A program made the translations under genes and the position numbers. DNA of 6,409 nt, from contig CAJMNU010000086.1 of the NCBI GenBank assembly GCA_905214855.1, forward strand, positions 1 through 6,409, read 5' to 3'. Shown here in pieces: positions 1 through 5,050 of this stretch (position 1 is its first letter; each line of letters opens with the position of its first letter). The stretch comes from an uncultured bacterium (GTDB taxonomy: Bacteria > Bacillota > Clostridia > Lachnospirales > Lachnospiraceae). Under the pieces are notes generated by a model, which saw only the letters and a program-made list of their open reading frames with translations, ran no database searches and was not told where the DNA came from.

Positions 1-42
1 CCCGCCTATCCACATCTTTTTATGCCTTCTCTCGTTTTTCAT
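1..42 (-). CDS. Probable cell division protein FtsQ/DivIB, N-terminal fragment
   Basis: Only the first 14 codons are visible before the window ends, reading MKNERRHKKMWIGG. A GGAGG ribosome binding site lies at 48-52. Two consecutive ATG codons follow it, at 45-43 and 42-40. The second has a 5-base spacing and is preferred, while the first would have only 2 bases. The short, strongly basic start followed by the beginning of a hydrophobic stretch fits the cytoplasmic tail of a single-pass membrane protein. In Clostridia-type dcw clusters the gene after the murA/murG position is usually ftsQ/divIB, a bitopic divisome protein that bridges to FtsL and FtsB/DivIC. The identity therefore rests on position and N-terminal character, not on any diagnostic domain, and another membrane protein cannot be excluded. 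Confidence 0.5.
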   Translation of the reverse strand, partial: MKNERRHKKMWIGG

Positions 43-74
43 CATTTCCTCCATCCATACTTTCTGTTTCTAAG

Positions 75-92
75 CCATTTCACCCCATTTCA
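75..92. repeat. Short tandem direct repeat in the murA-ftsQ spacer
   Basis: CCATTTCA occurs at 75-82 and 85-92 with a 10-base period (TGAAATGG on the transcribed strand). It lies in the untranslated gap between the murA stop and the next start. One helical turn of spacing is compatible with a protein-binding site, but the repeat is short enough to be chance. Confidence 0.35.
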
Positions 93-126
93 TCCTGTAA
101 ACTCCAACTCGTTTCGCCAGATATAT

Positions 127-1401
127 CTATGGATTTTCTGAGCAAACCTGCTGCAAAGATATCTTTCCCCCCAGTTGTTGGATATCACGGCATATAGATT
201 CATATCCCCTCGCAATATATTCATAACCGGAAATTCTGCTTTCTCCTTCTGCCATCAAAGCAGCGATCACAAGTGCAGCACCTCCACGAAGGTCAGGCAC
301 TATGACATCTGCTCCGTAAAGCATCTTTTTCCCTTTTATAAAAATACTGCTCTTTTGTATTGCAATATCGGCTCCCATTTTTTTTAATTCATATACCGTT
401 TTAAATCTTCCCTCAAATACCGTTTCTTCAATCTCACATTCCCCACTTGCCGTGCTGCATGCAGCCATTAGAATTGGCTGCATATCTGTTGGGAAACCAG
501 GAAAAGGTTCTGTACGGATATAGATACCCAAGTCTGCTCTATGTGTCATAGTCAAACGGATCTCTGACTTTTGGCAACGGATTTTTGCACCCATCTGTTC
601 CCATACCCCAAGAGTACTTTTAAGATCAAAAGGATCGACCCCTTTCACCAAAACATCACCTCTTGTTCCAAGTGCCGCTGCAAGATATGTTCCTGCTACA
701 ATCCTGTCTCCTCTGACCTTCCAATTTCCTCCTTGAAGGTGTTTTGTGCCATGTATTACGATAACACCGCTTCCCTCCCCATAAATTTGTGCCCCCATAG
801 TTCTCAAAAACTGACACAATTCTACGATCTCTGGTTCTCTGGCACATCCCTTCAAACAGGTAATCCCTTCTGCACATACCGCTGTCAGCACGGCATGTTC
901 TGTAGCACCTACACTGGGATATGGAAATACAATATTTTCTCCCCTCAACTTCCTTGCATTTGCCTCAATACGTCCATTCTCCTCAACAATCTCTGCCCCA
1001 AGTGCTTTTAATGCAAGAAAATGCAGATCAACAGGACGTTTTCCTATGGAACATCCCCCAGGATAATAAGCAGTAGCCTGCCCTGTCCGCACTAAAAGAG
1101 GTCCTAAAAGTATAATAGAAGAACGCATTTTTTTCATCTCTTCCTGACAGATCTCAAATCCTAACAAGTCTGAGGCATCAATGATCAGCTTATTTTTTTC
1201 CTCCCATTCTGTCCGACATCCCAAAGAATGCAATATCCCCATCATACAGTATACATCCTGTATTTTGGGGACATTCTCGATCACACTCTTTCCTCTGTAC
1301 AGCAGTGCTGCAGCCATAAGGGGCAACGCTGCGTTTTTAGATCCTTGAACTGCGGTTTCTCCGCAAAGAGTTCCAGCTCCCGTCACCTGTATCGCAGACA
1401 C
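127..1401 (-). CDS. murA: UDP-N-acetylglucosamine 1-carboxyvinyltransferase (MurA)
   Basis: This cytoplasmic enzyme transfers enolpyruvyl from phosphoenolpyruvate to UDP-GlcNAc, the first committed step of peptidoglycan synthesis. At 424 aa it has the usual family length, with two inside-out alpha/beta lobes. Visible hallmarks are QGSKNAALP at 19-27 (Lys22/Asn23), PGGCSIGKRPVDLH at 114-127 with the PEP-binding, fosfomycin-reactive Cys117 and Arg122, FPTDMQ with the catalytic Asp306, FEGRF (Arg332) and DLRGG (Arg372). Cys117 is intact, so fosfomycin sensitivity of the enzyme is expected. The start is GTG, 7 bases after AGGAGG; no in-frame ATG lies upstream, and the N-terminus aligns naturally with the family. 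Fourteen cysteines are present, which suits an anaerobe. It lies 65 bases after ftsW, the position where many dcw clusters carry murG. Firmicutes often have two MurA paralogues, and which one this is cannot be decided here. Confidence 0.97.
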   Translation of the reverse strand: MSAIQVTGAGTLCGETAVQGSKNAALPLMAAALLYRGKSVIENVPKIQDVYCMMGILHSLGCRTEWEEKNKLIIDASDLLGFEICQEEMKKMRSSIILLGPLLVRTGQATAYYPGGCSIGKRPVDLHFLALKALGAEIVEENGRIEANARKLRGENIVFPYPSVGATEHAVLTAVCAEGITCLKGCAREPEIVELCQFLRTMGAQIYGEGSGVIVIHGTKHLQGGNWKVRGDRIVAGTYLAAALGTRGDVLVKGVDPFDLKSTLGVWEQMGAKIRCQKSEIRLTMTHRADLGIYIRTEPFPGFPTDMQPILMAACSTASGECEIEETVFEGRFKTVYELKKMGADIAIQKSSIFIKGKKMLYGADVIVPDLRGGAALVIAALMAEGESRISGYEYIARGYESICRDIQQLGGKISLQQVCSENP

Positions 1402-1408
1402 ATCTTCG

Positions 1409-1414
1409 CCTCCT
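1409..1414 (-). promoter_or_regulatory. Ribosome binding site deciding the murA GTG start
   Basis: The minus strand reads AGGAGG, then CGAAG, then ATGTG. The GTG in the murA frame is 7 bases from the Shine-Dalgarno sequence. An overlapping ATG two bases earlier is 5 bases away but out of frame, and it stops after six codons. The first two bases (A, G) of AGGAGG are also the last two bases of the adjoining hairpin stem. Confidence 0.85.
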
Positions 1415-1452
1415 GCATAGAATAAAATATTCTTTTCTTTTATTCTATGCAG
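1413..1452 (-). promoter_or_regulatory. Perfect 15-bp inverted repeat (hairpin) in the ftsW-murA leader
   Basis: Positions 1413-1427 (CTGCATAGAATAAAA) and 1438-1452 (TTTTATTCTATGCAG) are exact reverse complements separated by a 10-base loop. In the minus-strand transcript the hairpin begins about 14 bases after the ftsW stop codon. It ends inside the murA Shine-Dalgarno sequence, taking in its first two bases. No U-tract follows and the closing end is only modestly GC-rich, so it does not look like a standard intrinsic terminator. Plausible roles are translational control of murA, an RNase processing or stability element between ftsW and murA, or a palindromic protein-binding site in DNA. A competing short hairpin (GCAG-AAG-CTGC, 1449-1459) overlaps its outer 5' arm. 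The structure is seen directly; the function is inference. Confidence 0.8.
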
Positions 1453-1466
1453 CTTCTGCCAAAAAG

Positions 1467-2624
1467 TTACCGTTCCAGACGGATTTGATTTGAAACTCCC
1501 AAAACCAGCCCCATCTCAGCCATCAAAAACGACACAGAAGTTCCTCCATAACTGATAAACGGCAATGTAATTCCTGTATTAGGGATCGCATTGGTCACAA
1601 CCGCAACATTCAAAATTACCTGAATCGCAATATGTGCCATAACACCCACAACTAAAAGCGCTCCTACTAAATCTGGTGCATTACTGGCAATCACCATAAA
1701 ACGGTAGATCATAAACATAAAAATAAAGATAACAGCTACAGCTCCCACAAAGCCCAGTTCCTCACAGATAATGGAAAAAATCATATCGTTCTGTGCCTCA
1801 GGTAAAAAACCCAATTTCTGTATACTCTGTCCAAGCCCTTTTCCAAAAAGACCACCCGACCCGATTGCATACAATCCCTGCAATGTCTGAAAGCCTCCCG
1901 TCAATTTATGGGCACTTGGATCCAGCCATACATAAATACGCTGCATCTGATATCCTTTGATAAAAGGCATCAATTCCAATAATTTTACCAGCTGGGGAGC
2001 AAATGCCAACCCCAAAGCCCCCACGATTACACTCCCATAAAATGGCCAGCGGATCTTGGTGGAAATAAATGCCATGACAAAGCCAATCCCAAATACAATA
2101 ATACCAGAACTCAGATTATTTTCCATAACCATAAGGGCGATCGGCGCTGTGATAAGAGCTACACGCAATAGACCTTTTGTATAGTTTATCTGTTTCCCCA
2201 TCTTCGTGATCGCCAATGCTAACATCATGATCAAGGCGATTTTTACCAGCTCTGTTGGTTGAAAAGAAAACGGTCCAATTTTCAGCCATCGTTTTTTACC
2301 GTTCACTTCCTTTCCAAGGGGTGTGAACATCGTCAAAAACATCAATACATAAGACATAACATATGCTAGCTTGGTAAATTTCATCCAAAAATGATAATCC
2401 ACTTTTGAAATAAAAATCATGGCTGCAAAACCAAGCAGAGCAGCCTGTGCCTGCTTTACCATATAATATGTCGGTGGATCACCATCCATCTGTGCCTCAT
2501 ATGCACTGGAACTATAGATCATGATCAAGCCAAACACAGTCAAAAATACAATTGTGAACAGCAGGCTATAATCATAGAACCTGCGGACTTTCTTCTTACC
2601 GGATGGCGCTGTTCTGTTTGCCAT
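1467..2624 (-). CDS. ftsW: SEDS-family lipid II polymerase FtsW (SpoVE-like)
   Basis: This polytopic membrane glycosyltransferase polymerises lipid II into glycan strands at the septum, working with a class B PBP such as the one encoded upstream. The 385 residues form about ten hydrophobic segments after a short basic N-terminus. Family motifs are KRWLKIG at 111-117 (Trp113), FQPTELVK at 121-128, LPEAQND at 274-280 with the expected catalytic Asp280, EELG at 288-291, and LPFISYGGTS near 354-363. One loop that is usually P-D-x-G-T is instead ENNLSSG at 168-174. The ATG follows the murD stop by 18 bases. GGAGG/GGAGA overlaps and follows that stop at a rather long 10-13 base spacing, with a weaker AGGA closer in. 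The genes are probably cotranscribed. FtsW, SpoVE and RodA are hard to separate by sequence alone; the dcw position favours the FtsW/SpoVE branch over RodA. Confidence 0.93.
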   Translation of the reverse strand: MANRTAPSGKKKVRRFYDYSLLFTIVFLTVFGLIMIYSSSAYEAQMDGDPPTYYMVKQAQAALLGFAAMIFISKVDYHFWMKFTKLAYVMSYVLMFLTMFTPLGKEVNGKKRWLKIGPFSFQPTELVKIALIMMLALAITKMGKQINYTKGLLRVALITAPIALMVMENNLSSGIIVFGIGFVMAFISTKIRWPFYGSVIVGALGLAFAPQLVKLLELMPFIKGYQMQRIYVWLDPSAHKLTGGFQTLQGLYAIGSGGLFGKGLGQSIQKLGFLPEAQNDMIFSIICEELGFVGAVAVIFIFMFMIYRFMVIASNAPDLVGALLVVGVMAHIAIQVILNVAVVTNAIPNTGITLPFISYGGTSVSFLMAEMGLVLGVSNQIRLER

Positions 2625-2642
2625 ACTGTCCTAATCTCCTCC

Positions 2643-4001
2643 CTACAGGTTTCTCACACATTCTTTAAAGATACGACCACGCTCTTCATAATTGGCAAAC
2701 ATCCCCCAGCTTGCACATGCTGGAGAAAGCAGGACACAATCCCCCATGTTCGCATAAGAAGCACAGACCTGTACTGCCTCTTTCATATCCTCAGCGTACA
2801 TAATATCTGTAAATCCATGTTTCTGTGCGCACTCAGCGATCTTGTCACGAGTCTGACCGATCAAAACCAAATATTTTACTTTTCCATGGAAAGATTCGAT
2901 CCACTCATCATATTGTGCATGTTTGTCATATCCGCCTGCGATCAGCAGTGTAGGTGCAGGCATCGCCTCAATGGCACGGATCGCCGCATCTGGATTCGTT
3001 CCCTTGGAATCATTGTAATATCTTACTCCAGTTCTCTCCAAGACAAATTCAATCCTATGCTCTACAGCCTTAAATTCCTTCACTGTCTTCTGGATCTTCT
3101 CCATAGGAACTCCCATCTCAACAGCAATAGCAATCGCTGCCATCACATTCTCATAATTATGACTTCCGATCAATTGAAGATCATGGATGTTCACCACATG
3201 AGTCTCTCTCTGATTTTTCCTCAGGATGATCTCATCTCCATCCATATACACACCTTCATCCAGCTTTTCTTTACGGCTAAAGAAAACAACCTTTGCTTTT
3301 GGTTTCTTCTCTGGATCTTTTCCAAACTCACGTAAAAGAGAATCATCATAATTTAAAACACAGGAATCTTCTTCTGTCTGGTTTTTGGAAATACTCTCCT
3401 TCACTTCTGTATAACATTCAAACGTACCATGACGATCCAAATGATCTGGAGTGATATTTAGAACAGCTGATACATTCGGTCTAAAATCAGAAATTGTCTC
3501 CAGCTGGAAACTGGAAATCTCTGCTACTGTCACAGTCTTATCTGTCGTATCCATTGCAATCTCTGTGTATGGATTTCCAATATTACCTACCACATAGACA
3601 TCTTCAAACTGACTCTTCATGATTTCTCCAACCAGAGCAGTTGTCGTTGTTTTTCCATTCGTTCCTGTGATCGCTGCCAGCTTTCCCTTTGCACACTGAT
3701 ATGCCAGCTGGATCTCACTCCAGATTGGAATACCGGCATTGTCAACCACTTCCACAAATGGTGCTGTCAGAGGGATTCCCGGACTGATAATGCAAAGTTC
3801 CACCCCCATAAGATCTGTTTTCTTTAATTCTCCCAATACAACAGTTACATGGGATGCATCTTCAAATTTTTCTTTGATCACATCCTCAGAGAGCATAGCA
3901 TTTCCATCGTATAAAACTACGTCTCCTCCTTTTCTTAAGAGCAGCTTTGCAGCAGCAATCCCGCTCAGCCCTGTTCCTGCCACCAAAACTTTCTGGCTCA
4001 T
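2643..4001 (-). CDS. murD: UDP-N-acetylmuramoyl-L-alanine--D-glutamate ligase (MurD)
   Basis: This cytoplasmic ATP-dependent ligase adds D-glutamate to UDP-MurNAc-L-Ala. With the start chosen here it has 452 aa, the normal MurD length. Domain 1 (about 1-95) begins with the Rossmann-like VLVAGTGLSG. The central ATPase domain carries the P-loop GTNGKTTT at 113-120, the MurD-type EISSFQLE at 161-168, DHLDRH at 186-191 and Lys201, the likely carbamylated lysine. The C-terminal domain holds NDSKGTNPDA at 330-339, GGYDK and the MurD signature SPACAS at 426-431. SPACAS is followed by WGMF, with Gly where many MurDs have Asp. The ATG at 4001-3999 lies 7 bases after AGGAGG. A TTG at 4040 would add 13 residues overlapping the mraY end and has no such support. 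It sits 11 bases after mraY and 18 before ftsW. Confidence 0.96.
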   Translation of the reverse strand: MSQKVLVAGTGLSGIAAAKLLLRKGGDVVLYDGNAMLSEDVIKEKFEDASHVTVVLGELKKTDLMGVELCIISPGIPLTAPFVEVVDNAGIPIWSEIQLAYQCAKGKLAAITGTNGKTTTTALVGEIMKSQFEDVYVVGNIGNPYTEIAMDTTDKTVTVAEISSFQLETISDFRPNVSAVLNITPDHLDRHGTFECYTEVKESISKNQTEEDSCVLNYDDSLLREFGKDPEKKPKAKVVFFSRKEKLDEGVYMDGDEIILRKNQRETHVVNIHDLQLIGSHNYENVMAAIAIAVEMGVPMEKIQKTVKEFKAVEHRIEFVLERTGVRYYNDSKGTNPDAAIRAIEAMPAPTLLIAGGYDKHAQYDEWIESFHGKVKYLVLIGQTRDKIAECAQKHGFTDIMYAEDMKEAVQVCASYANMGDCVLLSPACASWGMFANYEERGRIFKECVRNL

Positions 4002-4008
4002 ATCTAAA

Positions 4009-4014
4009 CCTCCT
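4009..4014 (-). promoter_or_regulatory. murD ribosome binding site overlapping the mraY stop
   Basis: The minus strand reads TAGGAGG followed by TTTAGAT and ATG. The TAG is the mraY stop codon and AGGAGG is the murD Shine-Dalgarno sequence at ideal 7-base spacing. This fixes the murD start at 4001 and suggests translational coupling, since ribosomes terminating on mraY sit on the murD initiation site. The murD-ftsW junction (TAGGGAGGAGA, 2635-2645) repeats the same design. Confidence 0.85.
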
Positions 4015-4981
4015 ATAATCCTAAGTATGCTATCAGACAAAGTATAGCGGTTGCAATAGAAAATACTGCAACAACCCTTGTTTCAGACCAACCACACAAT
4101 TCAAAATGATGATGGATCGGTGCCATTTTAAAGAATCTTTTTCCCTTGGTACACTTAAAATATGTTACCTGGATCATAACAGATAAAACCTCTGCCAGAT
4201 AGATCAGACCTACAATAGCTATAAAAACAGGCATCTGCATCATAAACGCCGCAGATGCAACGAATCCGCCCAACGCCAAAGAACCGGTATCTCCCATAAA
4301 CACTTTCGCCGGATACACATTAAATAAAAGAAATCCCAATAAACTTCCAACAACTGCTCCTGTGATCGGGCTGATTCCTGTATTTTCTCCTACCGCAACT
4401 ACTGTAAAAAATGTAGCAACCAAAATGGTAACACTGGTACAAAGTCCGTCCAGCCCATCTGTAAAGTTCACGCCATTATCCGTTCCCAATACAATAAAAA
4501 ACAATGCTGGAATAAAAAGGAACTTCAGATCCAAAAACCATCCATTCTCAAATCCACCAGTAAATGGAATCAACATTCTGGTATCTACATCCTTTGATGT
4601 CATCAGATATGCTGCAAAAATACCAGTAACTATAAACTGTCCCAACAGTTTCTGCTTTGGATTCAATCCCTCTGAACGCTTCATCACGATTTTAATATAG
4701 TCATCCAAAAATCCAATAATTCCAAATCCTACTGTCACAAAAAGGACTGGAATGATCTTTGGGTAATCCTTCACATAAAAAAGAGACGTAATAATAATAC
4801 TGGTGAGAATAACCAAACCGCCCATTGTTGGTGTTCCCTGTTTTTTCAGATGAGCTTGCGGACCATCTTCTCTCACCTGCTGCCCAAACTTGAGTTTATG
4901 CAGAAAAGGAATCACAACTGGACACAATGCCGCACTGATCGCAAATGCGATAATTACTGCTAAAATCGTTTCATTAATCAT
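4013..4981 (-). CDS. mraY: Phospho-N-acetylmuramoyl-pentapeptide-transferase (MraY)
   Basis: This integral membrane enzyme transfers phospho-MurNAc-pentapeptide from the UDP precursor to undecaprenyl phosphate, making lipid I, the first membrane step of wall synthesis. The 322 residues match the family length and show about ten hydrophobic segments. Conserved cytoplasmic motifs are QGTPTMGG at 48-55, FLDDYIK at 91-97 with the Mg-binding aspartates Asp93/Asp94, NFTDGLDGL at 172-180, FMGDTGS at 228-234 (Asp231) and APIHHHFE at 287-294 (the histidine triad). No key residue is missing. The ATG follows GAGGTGA closely, about 4 bases away, after a 65-base leader that separates it from the PBP gene and holds a candidate promoter. 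Its stop codon overlaps the murD ribosome binding site. Confidence 0.97.
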   Translation of the reverse strand: MINETILAVIIAFAISAALCPVVIPFLHKLKFGQQVREDGPQAHLKKQGTPTMGGLVILTSIIITSLFYVKDYPKIIPVLFVTVGFGIIGFLDDYIKIVMKRSEGLNPKQKLLGQFIVTGIFAAYLMTSKDVDTRMLIPFTGGFENGWFLDLKFLFIPALFFIVLGTDNGVNFTDGLDGLCTSVTILVATFFTVVAVGENTGISPITGAVVGSLLGFLLFNVYPAKVFMGDTGSLALGGFVASAAFMMQMPVFIAIVGLIYLAEVLSVMIQVTYFKCTKGKRFFKMAPIHHHFELCGWSETRVVAVFSIATAILCLIAYLGL

Positions 4982-5016
4982 AAGTCACCTCAAACTCTTA
5001 TGTAATTTTCTTATGT
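4979..5016 (-). repeat. Direct repeats ACATAAGA with an inverted copy at the mraY start
   Basis: On the minus strand ACATAAGA occurs twice, at 5016-5009 and 5003-4996, with a 13-base period. The inverse hexamer CTTATG lies at 4984-4979 and contains the mraY ATG. Either upstream CATAAG can pair with CTTATG in the mRNA. The nearer one would place the GAGGTGA Shine-Dalgarno sequence in a 12-base loop and the start codon in a 6-bp stem. The stem is short and AU-rich, so a regulatory role is only a suggestion. Confidence 0.5.
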
Positions 5017-5021
5017 GTTTT

Positions 5022-5050
5022 AGTATAACTCTTTTTACTGGAATCATCAA
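5022..5050 (-). promoter_or_regulatory. Candidate sigma-A promoter for mraY and downstream genes
   Basis: The minus strand carries TTGATG at 5050-5045 (4 of 6 matches to TTGACA), a spacer of exactly 17 bases, and TATACT at 5027-5022 (5 of 6 matches to TATAAT). The -35 hexamer overlaps the PBP stop codon. Transcription would start near 5016-5014, giving a leader of about 33-35 bases ahead of the mraY ATG. It could supply mraY-murD-ftsW-murA separately from the upstream promoter of the cluster. There is no extended -10 TG. The assignment is by consensus match only. Confidence 0.45.

Noticed and set aside
70..129. Possible readthrough of the murA TAG adding 18 residues, or a 7-codon peptide MKWGEMA from 93
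   Set aside because: The frame does stay open to a second TAG at 72-70, but MurA is already complete at 424 aa, and the short peptide has no support beyond a weak upstream GGAG.
571..1011. 146-aa open frame on the plus strand inside murA
   Set aside because: It is antisense to murA, with a random-looking composition rich in Cys, Ser and Pro and no motif.
1413..1452. Rho-independent terminator between ftsW and murA
   Set aside because: The stem is perfect, but neither strand has a T-run directly after it, and the minus-strand 3' side leads straight into the murA ribosome binding site.
2817..3335. 172-aa open frame on the plus strand inside murD
   Set aside because: It is antisense to a clearly real gene, has no recognisable domain and shows the cysteine/serine/isoleucine-rich composition of a shadow frame.
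4002..4040. TTG at 4040 giving murD a 13-residue N-terminal extension (465 aa)
   Set aside because: The extension overlaps the mraY end, has no ribosome binding site of note and lies before the family N-terminus. The ATG at 4001 has AGGAGG at 7 bases and gives a normal MurD length.
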